Positions 27,269 to 37,451 are shown, numbered from the stretch's first letter. The stretch is DNA of 64,000 nt from Methanoregula sp. UBA247 (GCA_002495055.1 DADR01000018.1:31872-95871); one strand, 5' to 3'. The notes: generated by a model from the sequence alone, not told the origin. Translations and numbers: made by a program.

Positions 27269-27730
27269 TCAATTGAACCCGCTCATCCAGGTAATAAGCC
27301 ACATACCGGTGAGAATAATCGATACCGCAAGGTAATTTTTTGTTCTCTGTGCTGCACAATACCCTGCAAGGCCGCAGGCTGTTGTAAGAACAGCGATAAA
27401 GGGAAGCGTACTGGACAGAGGGAGAAACACCCTATTACCCGGACGGAGCAGGATAAACCCGAAAATAAAGACGAGGGGGAGCGCAAGTACCCCGACAAGG
27501 AATGCACCCGTTCGATTCCCGGTGCGCCAGCCATAGATGATTGCAACTGCCGGGAAAAGGGAGAACAGGATACAGAAAGTGACGAGCATGAGGATCCATT
27601 CTGCAATATCCCAAGGTGATCCCCGCGGAGGCATCTTCGAAAAGGTATAATACCCGACTGCAAGGATGACCGCAGCAAGGGTAACCGGCAGGATCTGTTC
27701 CTTGATTCGGGCAAGCAGGGTCATACTCAT
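27269..27730 (-). CDS. four-helix membrane protein, unknown
   Basis: 153 residues with about four membrane helices (VTLAAVILAVGYYTF, LMLVTFCILFSLFPAVAIIY, GVLALPLVFIFGFILL, LAVSIILTGMWLITW). It overlaps the preceding gene by four bases, so the pair is translationally coupled. No family recognised. Confidence 0.7.
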   Translation of the reverse strand: MSMTLLARIKEQILPVTLAAVILAVGYYTFSKMPPRGSPWDIAEWILMLVTFCILFSLFPAVAIIYGWRTGNRTGAFLVGVLALPLVFIFGFILLRPGNRVFLPLSSTLPFIAVLTTACGLAGYCAAQRTKNYLAVSIILTGMWLITWMSGFN

Positions 27731-28452
27731 TCAGCTCCCCTGAGCAAAGCTCTCACTGATGACATAGGATCATATCGGCAGGTTTCGGCAATCATATCCT
27801 TGAGAAATGGAGTCTGTGAGGTAAGGTTTGCCTCGGTTGTTGTTCCGTAATAGACTATATAATATTCATTATTTATTGCGTAATCACTCTCTGGTGGAAG
27901 CACTCCCACTCCTGGGATCGTCACGGTGAAAAAATAGCCCGATGTGTTGACGCTTTCATATCCCGTGGCTTTGATGTGGTCAGGAATTGTGGAGCGGTTT
28001 TGTGAATCAGGAATACCCGGGGCAGATTTCCCGGATCTCAGGATATGCTCAGTAAAATTGAGTTCAACGGATGAGATTTTTCCGTAAGTCTCCAAAAAAC
28101 CAACCAGGTTTTTTTGCGATTCCAGAAATTTCCGTTTGTCATTGAAATACCATACTGCGATCATATACTGGCCGTTTGTCGTGAGATGCGTGTAATTTTC
28201 ATAACGACAATAAGGCGAAAGTGTCGGGAATTGTGGTGCTGAAACATCACGGTGTCCGGCAAGGATGAGGTGTTCCTGAGTGGAGGGGGTCGAATCTGGC
28301 CCGGATGTTGTCCATACAATATCTTGCTGAGGAAGATACCATCCAGCTCTTACCTTGGGTGGGATCGGATCTGTCATTGCAGAAATAATGAATGCGGCAA
28401 CTATGACACCGACAATCAGGACGATAATTCCAGCAATCAGGATTTTTTTCAC
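27727..28452 (-). CDS. membrane-anchored extracellular protein, unknown
   Basis: 241 residues: N-terminal helix ILIAGIIVLIVGVIVAAFII, then an outside domain with several N-glycosylation sequons (NYT, NFT, NRS, NTS, NLT) and few cysteines. Forms an operon with the four-helix membrane protein downstream. Function unknown. Confidence 0.72.
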   Translation of the reverse strand: MKKILIAGIIVLIVGVIVAAFIISAMTDPIPPKVRAGWYLPQQDIVWTTSGPDSTPSTQEHLILAGHRDVSAPQFPTLSPYCRYENYTHLTTNGQYMIAVWYFNDKRKFLESQKNLVGFLETYGKISSVELNFTEHILRSGKSAPGIPDSQNRSTIPDHIKATGYESVNTSGYFFTVTIPGVGVLPPESDYAINNEYYIVYYGTTTEANLTSQTPFLKDMIAETCRYDPMSSVRALLRGAE

Positions 28453-28969
28453 GATCTTGCCTCAGGTTTTTTCAACCTGTTTCCGTTAAATCCCGTATAT
28501 TCATGGTCTTTGGTTTTTGACACCCAAGAGGGTTGTGGTTATATAAAAAATTCTGTGAGATTTCACCTCCTGTGCAATTTTTCGCGTCAGGTTTATTGTG
28601 ATGGGTAAAAACGGGGATGATCATAAGGAGCACCCTGAAAAGAACGTGACAGGAACATTGACCAGGGGAGAGGGGTGGATGAAGGGAAGTGTGAACAACA
28701 ACAATTCAAGGAATAAAGGAAAATCCCGGTTGCACTTCTGAAGGAAACCTCAGGATTCCTGTTTTTGTCTGTCTGACCCCAAGGATTAATATCGGATCGA
28801 GGCATGGATGAACTGAGGGATTGACGTACCGTGGACCTGCGGGGAAAAACATTGGGGAGTTTGTACAGGCAGCATTATCCAGGCGATTATAGTAATCCTC
28901 GCGAACCTGTCCTTTTTTTTAATTATGAGCACATACCTGAACCGTGCGTTGTGAAGGAGAAACAGATCG
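28453..28969. other. 500-base gap, no convincing gene
   Basis: A 46-codon hydrophilic frame at 28601-28741 (MGKNGDDHKEHPEKN...) lacks a ribosome-binding site and is doubtful. The histidine kinase promoter must lie near 28910-28960. Confidence 0.4.
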
Positions 28970-31180
28970 ATGAACGGTGATGCAGGAGAAGGAAAAACCC
29001 TGGTCAGCAACTTCTACCGTCTGCTGATCGTTTCTATGATTATTGTCCTGTTTGGCGGTATTGCGCTGACGATCTGGACTGCCCAGTATGAAGACAGCCG
29101 TTTACGCAATGATCTGCTCATAAAAAGCCGGCTTGTAAATGAGGGATTTACTCCTGATCAGGTGAAGGGATTGACCGGCTCTGAAGCCGACTTGTCCTCG
29201 CCAGGTTACATCGCCGTGAAAGAGGAGTTAATCAGGGTACGATCGGCAGATCCGTTTATCCGGTTCCTCTATTTCATGGGCCAGCGGCCGGACGGGGCTG
29301 TCATTTTTCTTGTCGACTCAGAACCCATGGAATCGGAGGATTACTCACCACCGGGGCAGGAATTTTCTGAAGTAACAAAAGAGCTGCTGGATGTATTTCT
29401 GGTTACCAGGGGGGAGATGACTGAAGGTCCGGTTTCCGATCGCTGGGGGACATGGGTCAGCAGCGTTATTCCGGTTATCGATCCTGCGACGGGCAATGTT
29501 ATTGCAGTCTTTGGCATGGACATTGATGCCCAGGACTGGAACATGCATATTATCACAGCCTGCCTGCCGGTAGCCACCGGCACTCTTGTACTTCTTTTCA
29601 TCCTGCTCGTTTTTTCGTATATCCATCAGCGCAATGAAGATGAGAAGCAGATCCTTGAAAAGTCTGAACACCGGCTCAATGATATCATCAATTTTCTTCC
29701 GGACGCAACTTTTGTCATTGACCTGGAGGGCAGGGTGATTAAATGGAACAAAGCAATGGAGGAGATGACCGGTGTCAGGGCAGGCGACATCCTGGGAAAA
29801 GGGAATTATGAGTACGCTCTCCCGTTTTACGGGATCAGAAGACCGATTTTGATCAACCTGGTGCGGGAACCGGATAGGGAGATTGCAAAAAAATATACCG
29901 TAGGCGTCCACGAGCAGGGAAATATGCTCATTACCGAGACTGAACTGCGCCGGCCTGATGGCTCCGTGGTAGTCCTTGGTGCAGTGGCTTCACTGCTCCG
30001 CGAAGTTGATGGTCGGGTGGTTGGGGCAATCGAGTCCATCAGGGATATCACCCGGCAGAAAAAAATTGAAAATGAACTGAAATCCAGCGAAGAGCGGTTC
30101 AGGCTTCTTGTGCAGAATATCAACGACGGTATCGTCGTCAACGATGTATCCCAAGAAAGCTCAGGGCCGATACTGGAAGTAAACGACCGTATTTGTGAGA
30201 TCCTTGGATACACGTCGGAAGAATTGCTGCAGATGTCGATACAGGGTATCCTTGCGCCCGAACAGAAGTGGGTGAGAGCATTTCAGGAATTTCCGGGGCA
30301 CCGCGTGCGTGATGCTGATGAGGTTTATAAAAGGCAGCATGCAATATTCGAAACTGAGCTCGTCAGAAAAGACCAGCAGCACATACCGGTCGAGATCAGC
30401 GCACGCTTTTTAGAACTCCAGGGAAGACCGACAGCCCTTGCAATTGTCCGGGACATCTCGGAAAGAAAGATGCTTGAAAAAGAGAAGGAATTCTATAACC
30501 AGGAAATACAGCGGTCCACAGCAGCTCTCAGGCAGACCAATGATAAGCTCAACCTGATGAACAGCATAACACGGCATGACATCCTCAACCAGCTCACGTT
30601 AATCCTTGGCTATACCGAGCTGATAAAGGCACAATTCCCGGATCCCCGGCTGCAGGAGTATATCGGGAAAGAGTTACGGGCAGCCCGGACTATCCAGGAC
30701 CAGATCACGTTCACGAAAGAATACCAGGATATCGGGTCGCAGGCCCCAAAGTGGTTCAGTCTCAAAAATGTCATAGTATCAGCCGCAGCAGGACTTTCAC
30801 TCTCTCCTGTTACGCTCTCTGTAGACGTTGACCGGTTTGAGATATATGCCGATCCTTTGCTTGAGAAGGTATTTTTTACGCTTCTCGAGAACACGATCCG
30901 TCATGGAAAAAAGGTGACTGATGTCGTGTTCTCCACCCGTAAGGAGGAAACCGGACTCGTGGTGATATATGAAGACAACGGAGAGGGGGTACTTGTGGGA
31001 CATAAGGAGGATATATTCCAGCAAAAGTATTTCCAGCATACCGGATTCGGGTTGTACCTTTCACGGATTATCCTGAGTATTACCGGAATATCGATCAGGG
31101 AAACCGGTGAACCGGGAAAGGGCGCCCGGTTCGAGATCCTGGTGCCAAAGGACGCATACCGGGTTGATGGCACCCTGTGA
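28970..31180 (+). CDS. membrane PAS-domain sensor histidine kinase
   Basis: 736 residues. Helix near 17-38, an outside sensor region with WGTWVSSVIPVID and GMDIDA near 160-188, a second helix near 192-215, then two PAS domains (about 235-360 and 375-500). The dimerisation helix has SITRHDILNQL near residue 535 with the phospho-accepting histidine, and EYQDIG follows as in Methanomicrobia kinases. The ATPase domain has LLENTIRHGK (N box) and EDNGEGV (G1). No response regulator is adjacent. The signal is unknown. Confidence 0.9.
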   Translation: MNGDAGEGKTLVSNFYRLLIVSMIIVLFGGIALTIWTAQYEDSRLRNDLLIKSRLVNEGFTPDQVKGLTGSEADLSSPGYIAVKEELIRVRSADPFIRFLYFMGQRPDGAVIFLVDSEPMESEDYSPPGQEFSEVTKELLDVFLVTRGEMTEGPVSDRWGTWVSSVIPVIDPATGNVIAVFGMDIDAQDWNMHIITACLPVATGTLVLLFILLVFSYIHQRNEDEKQILEKSEHRLNDIINFLPDATFVIDLEGRVIKWNKAMEEMTGVRAGDILGKGNYEYALPFYGIRRPILINLVREPDREIAKKYTVGVHEQGNMLITETELRRPDGSVVVLGAVASLLREVDGRVVGAIESIRDITRQKKIENELKSSEERFRLLVQNINDGIVVNDVSQESSGPILEVNDRICEILGYTSEELLQMSIQGILAPEQKWVRAFQEFPGHRVRDADEVYKRQHAIFETELVRKDQQHIPVEISARFLELQGRPTALAIVRDISERKMLEKEKEFYNQEIQRSTAALRQTNDKLNLMNSITRHDILNQLTLILGYTELIKAQFPDPRLQEYIGKELRAARTIQDQITFTKEYQDIGSQAPKWFSLKNVIVSAAAGLSLSPVTLSVDVDRFEIYADPLLEKVFFTLLENTIRHGKKVTDVVFSTRKEETGLVVIYEDNGEGVLVGHKEDIFQQKYFQHTGFGLYLSRIILSITGISIRETGEPGKGARFEILVPKDAYRVDGTL

Positions 31181-31303
31181 TGAAACCCGATCCGAAAATT
31201 CTTTCGGGTAATTATCCGGTTGTTACGGGAACCGGAACGTACCAAAAAAGGCGGCAGCAGGAAATCACCGATATATTTAGATAGCAAAAAAAGAGTTCTC
31301 ATT

Positions 31304-31855
31304 ATGAAACAGCTCATCCTTCCTGGCATTTTCATCATCTTTGCAATTTTTACCCTTAGCACCGGATGTACTGAGCCGCCGGTAAAAGACCCGACGGTCT
31401 CCGTGAGTGATATTGGATTATCGGATGTTACCTTGCAGACAATGACCGTGAATGCAACGGTTGTTATCTTCAATCCCAATCCGTTCGGGGCGAGACTCAA
31501 TAAAGTGGCTTTTGATGTCTATTACCCTGATGACATCCCCACCTACCTGGGTCATGGAGAACAGACCAACATCGATGTGGTAAGCAGCGGCAATACAACG
31601 GTCATCGTACCGGTAACCATCAGAAATATCCAGGCGATTAAAGCAGTATCAACGCTGGTCCGCAAAGGATCTATCACTATCAACGTCAATGGTTCCGCCT
31701 TTATTGATGTCAAGGTGACATCGTTTGAAAAGCCGTTTGAGCAGAGCAGGCAGTTCAAGGCCAGTGATTTCGAATCCCTGGTTCCGGTGACCTCGGTCAA
31801 CATCACGGAAAAGGTGCAGCAACTCGGGGGATTGCTGGACATAGTAGCGGGATAG
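31304..31855 (+). CDS. LEA14-like (LEA_2/WHy domain) lipoprotein
   Basis: 183 residues. Lipobox LSTGC near residue 21, then a WHy/LEA_2 immunoglobulin-like domain: TVNATVVIFNPNPFGARLNK, VAFDVYY and a repeat-like TTVIVPVTIRNIQ. Usually linked with desiccation or stress in plants; in archaea the role is unknown. ATG at 31304 fits the signal peptide. Confidence 0.8.
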   Translation: MKQLILPGIFIIFAIFTLSTGCTEPPVKDPTVSVSDIGLSDVTLQTMTVNATVVIFNPNPFGARLNKVAFDVYYPDDIPTYLGHGEQTNIDVVSSGNTTVIVPVTIRNIQAIKAVSTLVRKGSITINVNGSAFIDVKVTSFEKPFEQSRQFKASDFESLVPVTSVNITEKVQQLGGLLDIVAG

Positions 31856-31930
31856 TGAGATCCTCCTTGTTACTATCAGCCGGGTATCGCAGGATGAGTA
31901 ATCAAGGGGATGTGACCATGGAGCGAATAA

Positions 31931-32089
31931 ATGACACACAGAAGGACGGGTATGGGGGTGTGTTGTCCGTTATGCGGGCATCCGGACGCCCACTACCTGA
32001 AGGAAAAAGACATCTGGGTCTGTAATCACTGTCAATATACCTGGTATACCATCGAACACTGTACCAATCGCCGTCACTTGAGAGATTAG
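31931..32089 (+). CDS. small zinc-ribbon protein
   Basis: 52 residues with CCPLCGHPDAHYLKEKDIW, then CNHCQYTWYTIEHC. CPxCG and CxxC form a classic zinc ribbon. The start may instead be the ATG at 31952. It follows the LEA lipoprotein by 75 bases. Function unknown. Confidence 0.6.
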   Translation: MTHRRTGMGVCCPLCGHPDAHYLKEKDIWVCNHCQYTWYTIEHCTNRRHLRD

Positions 32090-32348
32090 CACTGTTTTGC
32101 CCGGATTATCCCGATATACAGCAGTTCCGGAACGCTAAAAAAACCAGGAAGAACAGGACGATACCGACCCGGGTATACACACTAAAAAAAGCCCGGCCTG
32201 TGTCATAGACAGAATTCATGCCAATACATTGAGCAGCATCTCGTACCAAAAATATTCCCCGGTAAAATGCTTTCCGCGTCCATGCAGATTCTCCACGGAT
32301 TCGCATTCCGGCTGTGTTTATCTATCATGAAAAAAGGGGTTCAGGTAA

Positions 32349-33200
32349 TTACAATACAGCCGCATTGAAGGTATCGCACGAGTTTGTATCTCCACTTACA
32401 AAACCAGCGTTAAACCATTTCGCCCGTTGTGCGGATGTGCCGTGCGTGAACGAATCCGGCACAACGTAGCCCTGGGATTGTTTTTGCAGGGCATCGTCAC
32501 CGATCTTCGCGGCAGCATTCATGGCTTCATCGATATCACCGGCTTCGATCATCTGGCGTTGCTTATCAGCGTGATTCGCCCATAAACCCGCATAACAATC
32601 TGCCTGTAATTCCAGCATCACCGAATATTTGTTGGCCGTGACCGTATCGCTCTGGCTCTGGAGTCTCTGGACCTCTCCTGAAGTCCCTACGAGGTTCTGA
32701 ACATGGTGACCCACTTCGTGGGCTATGACATATGCCTGGGCAAAATCACCCGGAGCTCCCAACTGGTTTTTCAGCTCATCATAAAAATCCAGGTCAATAT
32801 ACACTTTCTCGTCACCCGGACAATAAAAAGGCCCCATGGCCGCCTGGGCAAATCCACAGGCTGAATCCACGCTACCTTTGAACAGGACTAATTTGGGTTG
32901 CCGGTAGACCTGACCATTTTGCTGGAATATGGACTGCCACGTATCTTCGGTATCAGCAAGAACAACGGATACAAAATCGGCCGACTCATTCTCAGCCGCG
33001 GTCAACACTACAGGAGTGCTGTCTCCCGTACCGCTTTGTGTGGCGATCGCACTGATAAGTGAAATCGGATCAGCACCGGTCAGCAGGCCGATAACAAGAA
33101 TAGCAAGGATCCCGATACCGCCACCGACTGCTCCCTGCTTTACACCAAATCCCCGTTGGTCTTCGACATTATCACTCCGTCTTGCGTCTCTCCATTTCAT
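32349..33200 (-). CDS. ypfJ: YpfJ-family neutral zinc metallopeptidase
   Basis: 283 residues. An N-terminal helix near 28-45 anchors it; the catalytic AHEVGHHVQNLVG near residue 158 and ELQADCYAGLWA near 195 are the zinc-binding and third-ligand motifs of the YpfJ family. VDSACGFAQAAMGPFYCPGD is also typical. The family is mostly bacterial, so gene transfer into this archaeon is likely. The substrate is unknown. Confidence 0.88.
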   Translation of the reverse strand: MKWRDARRSDNVEDQRGFGVKQGAVGGGIGILAILVIGLLTGADPISLISAIATQSGTGDSTPVVLTAAENESADFVSVVLADTEDTWQSIFQQNGQVYRQPKLVLFKGSVDSACGFAQAAMGPFYCPGDEKVYIDLDFYDELKNQLGAPGDFAQAYVIAHEVGHHVQNLVGTSGEVQRLQSQSDTVTANKYSVMLELQADCYAGLWANHADKQRQMIEAGDIDEAMNAAAKIGDDALQKQSQGYVVPDSFTHGTSAQRAKWFNAGFVSGDTNSCDTFNAAVL

Positions 33201-33325
33201 GGTTAAATCCTCCCCCTCACTGATCGTTATGTGAATCGCTGGAATATTATGCTATCTCTTTTATGTATTTTTGGGGTTATTGGATGCGGGATTGCCCGGG
33301 AGAGTGTGGGGAATGTGTCTCCTGG

Positions 33326-33709
33326 TCACGGGGGTAAAATCTTCCTCCAGCAACAGATATTGTTCGAACCCAGGGGTAAACCCGGAAGTCTGGAATCTTC
33401 ATTTGTTCCCGGTTTGTTGTTCATCCTCTCGACAGGAACATATCCCTTATTTCGCATTGAACTGAGGGGTTTTCCTCGTTCACAGGGGTAGGGAATACCT
33501 CCGGTTTCTTTGCACCATGCCTGCCACTTTGACGCGTTATCGACCATAATTCCGTCTTTGTTCGGCTCTTTTGCCGGGGGTGGGGGGTAGTTTGAGGATA
33601 CAGTACTGCTCGTACCGGTTGCGGTTTTTATACCACTTGCCGGTGGTGGTTGTTTTGGGGTGCCGGTAACCGGGGGTACAGGTTCACGCTGTGGGTTTCC
33701 TGGTGTCAT
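33326..33709 (-). CDS. proline-rich protein of unknown function
   Basis: 127 codons: a proline-rich first half and KWQAWCKETGGIPYPCERG in the second. A TTTAATTAAG TATA-like sequence lies about 25 bases before the start. The cysteine pair and tryptophans look protein-like, but no family is recognised, and an overlapping plus-strand frame exists. Uncertain. Confidence 0.4.
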   Translation of the reverse strand: MTPGNPQREPVPPVTGTPKQPPPASGIKTATGTSSTVSSNYPPPPAKEPNKDGIMVDNASKWQAWCKETGGIPYPCERGKPLSSMRNKGYVPVERMNNKPGTNEDSRLPGLPLGSNNICCWRKILPP

Positions 33710-33793
33710 ACAATCACGGCAATATACATCTCTTCTTAATTAAATCTGATGATCAAAAACCTGGATAATGAAGCCGGGGCCTGCAGGGTCCTG

Positions 33794-34663
33794 TTATTCC
33801 CGTGAGCGGATGACAACCACCGGCCTTGTCGAGTTCATGGCCACGTCCTGCACCGTGCTACCGAGCAGGAAATCATGAAGACAGCCTTTTCCAAATGAGC
33901 TGATCCAGATGACCGATACGTCCTGCTCTTCCGCAGTCCTTACAATCTCGCCGGCCGGATCTCCTGTCGTTACGATAGCCCTGCACGGGATGTCCTGTGC
34001 CGCAAGGCTGTCGCGGACTGCGTCGATCCAGGCTTTGGCTGCCTGTACTGATTCCCGGGCATCACTGGATGGCCCGGCCTCCTCAACGACATGGAGGAGG
34101 ATGAGTTCTCCTACTCCCTGCATCGTGCCGGCAAGGGCTGTTGCATGTTCAGAGAACCGGGAGAAATCTATCGGGCAGAGGATTCGGGAGAAGAGCAGGG
34201 GACAGAACTTTTCATACGTTTTGCCGGTCAGGGTCTCGATGATCTTATGGCGCATGATCAGGACATTGGTATTGCTGATGCGGCACAGGACAGTCGAGGG
34301 TACACTGCCAAGGAGCACCCCCATTTTTACACTCTGTCCGCGTGCGCTGATAACGATCAGGTCAGCACCGCTTTTCTCCGCGCTTGTCAGTATCCCTTCA
34401 GCAATATCGGGCGCTATCGTTGTTTCCAGCGTTACCCTGATGTCCGGGTTGTGTGATGTAAGGTAGCGTTGCGCCTCATCGAGGGTCTTTTCAGCGGTCT
34501 CTTTTGCCAGCGTATCAACGACCTGTGCCCCCATCGGGTACGTAGTCTCTTTGATGACGTGGAGCAGGATGACATCCCGGACCTGGGGAATACCGGCAAT
34601 ACAATCGAGCATAATCTCTGCACGTTCTGAAAAATCTGTAGGAAAAAGCACTTTTTCAAACAT
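33794..34663 (-). CDS. tandem universal stress protein
   Basis: 289 residues with two UspA domains: MFEKVLFPTDFSE start and LILLHV, and the second from FSRILCPIDFSRF (near residue 160). ATP-binding-type glycines are present: GLGS-like motifs VLLGSVPSTVL and FLLGSTVQDVA. Cytoplasmic; role in stress is by family only. Confidence 0.88.
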   Translation of the reverse strand: MFEKVLFPTDFSERAEIMLDCIAGIPQVRDVILLHVIKETTYPMGAQVVDTLAKETAEKTLDEAQRYLTSHNPDIRVTLETTIAPDIAEGILTSAEKSGADLIVISARGQSVKMGVLLGSVPSTVLCRISNTNVLIMRHKIIETLTGKTYEKFCPLLFSRILCPIDFSRFSEHATALAGTMQGVGELILLHVVEEAGPSSDARESVQAAKAWIDAVRDSLAAQDIPCRAIVTTGDPAGEIVRTAEEQDVSVIWISSFGKGCLHDFLLGSTVQDVAMNSTRPVVVIRSRE

Positions 34664-34899
34664 AATTCACCCCGGCGGCAGTATGTTTAAGGCCCGGCAG
34701 CGGGCACCATGAAACATAAAAACCCTCCCTTCAAACAATACATACGGTCTGCGATATTTAAGGGTATCTGGTGGGACTGCAGAGCCCGGAGGATATAAAA
34801 GGCGATTGAGGAAGGGTTGACGATCATGCAGATGCCTGGCGCCAATATGCCGTGGCTGCGGAAAGATCAACAATTGTTTTTTTAGATATCCACGGCCGG

Positions 34900-35004
34900 T
34901 CATCGGCTGCCACGATGATCCCGATTATAAAGTAAATCGGGGTAATGGGGGCAAAGTCTGCAGGAAAGCCCGCAAATGCCAATTTCGGGATATTTTATGT
35001 TCAT
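34900..35004 (-). pseudogene. 5' fragment of a DUF3795 gene
   Basis: Starts MNIKYPEIGICGLSCRLCPH, the cysteine-rich start of the DUF3795 family, then loses it and stops after 34 codons. A full-length but divergent relative is at 55404-55817. Relic by truncation. Confidence 0.6.
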
Positions 35005-35751
35005 TGTTATCCCTTTTACCCTGGTATCCCCAGTATTTTTTAATAATAATGGATCATGGGGCGGCTGATAGTAAGAATTATTCTCAGGAAATGAAGTATG
35101 CATTTTCATCTGGCGGGTACACCCCGACACATGTTGGCGGTGTACAAGGTGTGCTATTGGGAGGCAAAAAAGGGGTGTCGCAGGTTTTTAAAAATGGCAA
35201 GGTAACAAGAAGGGCTGGTTAAGAGCACTAAATCAGGAAAAGGACAAAAAAAGCAGTTCAGGCACAACTATTTCGGGATTGGTCGTCTCAATTCTGACCA
35301 TACCAGATAAAAAAAATACCTTGCCGTGTCCCGGTAATAATCTCACAGAGTACACATCAGTACAGGAAAGAGCCCCAAAAGGGCCTCAACTTGAACGCTT
35401 GTCGGCCCCGGTTGCATTGTCTTCTTCATCCGGAGATCGTTCGCCGTTTGGATTTCCGGACTCAAACACAGCCGGCACATCGCCACGCGAAATAATGGCC
35501 GTCCGCATCTGACTATCCGCTCAACCCAAAGGTTTTTAGAGTCAGGGCGCTACGGACTCATCGGTGGTGATCGTGTTCGGCTCCGCGGTACAGCGTCTTT
35601 TTCGTTTATACCCCTGCGCCGTGACACCAGGTATAAACCCGCTGTGCCGGGTTGCATCCTCATATATACCCCTCTGAGGCAATTAGCACTGTAATGCGCT
35701 AATACTATTTATAATTTTCTTACAAAAATCAGGATCAGTTGTAGATTGGGT
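35005..35751. promoter_or_regulatory. regulatory region with two inverted repeats
   Basis: No convincing gene, apart from a doubtful 40-codon minus-strand frame near 35390-35510. GTTTATACC (35604-35612) and GGTATAAAC (35630-35638) are a perfect 9-base inverted repeat with a 17-base spacer. ATTAGC (35682-35687) and GCTAAT (35698-35703) form a second. A TATA box (TATTTATAAT, 35706-35715) follows. The repeats may be operators for the genes at 35752 and 35851. Confidence 0.45.
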
Positions 35752-35838
35752 ATGTCAAAAAAGCAGCCAGGAAAAAAAATCCTCAAAACATCAGGTCATC
35801 GTTCCGGCAATACAAATTTTTATTACTACCCTGCGTGA
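35752..35838 (+). CDS. possible 28-residue basic protein
   Basis: ATG about 37 bases after the TATA box, then SKKQPGKKILKTSGHRSG and NTNFYYYPA and a stop. It ends 12 bases before the GYD gene, so it may be a leader or a partner peptide. Strongly basic. Coding status is inferred from position and composition only. Confidence 0.4.
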   Translation: MSKKQPGKKILKTSGHRSGNTNFYYYPA

Positions 35839-35850
35839 TAGGGTTCACAC

Positions 35851-36141
35851 ATGACCCTCTATATAATGCTCGGGAACCTGAAGAGTACTGCGTTTGAAAA
35901 ATTCGACACCCTTGAAGAACGGGACAGGAAAGCAAAAAAGGTTATCGAATCGCTGGGGGGAAAAATGATCTCCCTGTTTTACACGTTTGGGCGGTATGAC
36001 TTTGTGGTGCTACTTGATATGCCGGAAAAGGAGAACCTGGTGAAGTTCCTTTCGATTGTCGCGAAGTTTGGGACTGTCCGGACCGAGACTTTGGAAACCA
36101 TCCCTCCCGACATGATCTATAAGATCGCAAAAGAGATCTGA
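35851..36141 (+). CDS. GYD-domain protein
   Basis: 96 residues with the GYD pattern: KKVIESLGGKMISLFYTFG, then RYDFVVLLDMPEKENLVKF and GTVRTETLETIP. This small ferredoxin-like-fold family has no established function. It is the downstream gene of a candidate regulated pair. Confidence 0.85.
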   Translation: MTLYIMLGNLKSTAFEKFDTLEERDRKAKKVIESLGGKMISLFYTFGRYDFVVLLDMPEKENLVKFLSIVAKFGTVRTETLETIPPDMIYKIAKEI

Positions 36142-36725
36142 AGGTAGAGTTCAGAGCGGACCCGGGGAACAGTGTGTTCTTTGGAGTCCGGTTCCTTACT
36201 TTTCAGGGCATCTCCTGGTAACCCCCGCACCCTGCGCCCGGGTCATATCAGGATATTTCGTTTTTTTATTGGGTGGCGGGCACTGATTTTAAGGTAAGGA
36301 AAATACCGACGCAAACGTAATTCATGCGCACGATACACTGATTTTGCTGCATAACCGGCTTTTTTACCGTAAACGATACATCACGTACCATGACAGAGTA
36401 CGGACCGGATGCCTATCTTTTTCGGGGAATCCCTGCACTTCCCGGTGACGACCGGGGGGGTTTGATATAGCCCATGCAATACCCAAGCGTTTCGGCATAC
36501 GCGGTGCGGTCGTTTGACAAAAAAACGCCCTCCGGTTCTGTGTATCCCTGGTCATGCGTCAGGAACTATTCACGGAGATCCCCGGACACGAACATTTTCC
36601 TATCTTTTTAATCCATCTTCAACGTCTGTTCAGAGTGTTCATGATACCATAAGAAGTCAGTTCCCGTAGATACTCGCAAATGGGAGAGCCAGACAGTCCT
36701 CATGGCTTTCTCATCAAACTGCTTT
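36142..36725. other. gap with a possible gene remnant
   Basis: On the minus strand near 36560-36415 an open frame without a start reads GYTEPEGVFLSNDRTAYAET, then LGYCMGYIK, which looks like protein, but I recognise no family. A 63-codon frame in another phase overlaps it. Otherwise nothing seen. Confidence 0.3.
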
Positions 36726-37451
36726 TTATTTTGTTGCTACCAGAACTTTGAACCATTCAAACTCTTTCACCGGGCTGACTTCCACGTTCTTAAACCCGGC
36801 ATTCCTGCACAGTTCTGCCCATTGACTAAATCCTATGCAGTATTCACCATCGTTGAGGATATGCTTCTTTCCATTGTCATACATCCTTTCAAATGCCGGT
36901 ATGCCTCCCTCTTTCATTGCGAGGGCAAATTCCTTTGTGAGGTAATTCAAAATCCTGACTAATCGTTGGGGGTCATCCGGTTTTCCCGTTGTATCCATAT
37001 CGATTTCCCCGATAACGAATCTTCCCCCATCTCTCAAATAGTCATAAATATTCTGAATAACGGGTTCTTTCAGTTTCACATGGTGCAGGGCAACTGTCGC
37101 TGCTATGATATCAAACTGGTTGGATGTGAAATCCATATCCTCCGCTGATTTTTGTGCACAATGAATTTTTGCGGCCAGGTTGCACTTTTCAATTTTTTCT
37201 TTAAAAATCTTAAGCATCCGGGCTGAGCTGTCAATTGCCGTGATTGTGCAATCCGTTTTATTCAGGAATTTCAGTGACAGCAGTCCTGTTCCACAACCAA
37301 TATCAAGAACCTGGTCATTGCTTTTTATTCCCGATAGCTGAACAACCAAATCAAGCAGTGCATGGTGTCTCTTTACTTTTCCAAGAGTGTTGTCGTATTC
37401 GTTCGCCCACTCCTGGAACCAAGCACGATTATCCCTGGTGACTTGTTTCAT
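36726..37451 (-). CDS. class I SAM-dependent methyltransferase
   Basis: 241 residues. Motif I VLDIGCGTGLLSL near residue 48, acidic end of strand 2 TAIDSSARML near 72, then DIIAATVALHHV near 114. Belongs to the UbiE/Methyltransf_11 type; substrate unknown. No biosynthetic partner is adjacent. Confidence 0.88.
   Translation of the reverse strand: MKQVTRDNRAWFQEWANEYDNTLGKVKRHHALLDLVVQLSGIKSNDQVLDIGCGTGLLSLKFLNKTDCTITAIDSSARMLKIFKEKIEKCNLAAKIHCAQKSAEDMDFTSNQFDIIAATVALHHVKLKEPVIQNIYDYLRDGGRFVIGEIDMDTTGKPDDPQRLVRILNYLTKEFALAMKEGGIPAFERMYDNGKKHILNDGEYCIGFSQWAELCRNAGFKNVEVSPVKEFEWFKVLVATK

Noticed and set aside
32106..32306. A minus-strand frame with one membrane helix
   Set aside because: It could give a 37-residue peptide from 32219, but there is no ribosome-binding site or recognisable family.
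33231..33491. A plus-strand frame with a signal-like start
   Set aside because: Opposes the more protein-like minus-strand frame at 33326-33709 and shows no domain after the hydrophobic start.
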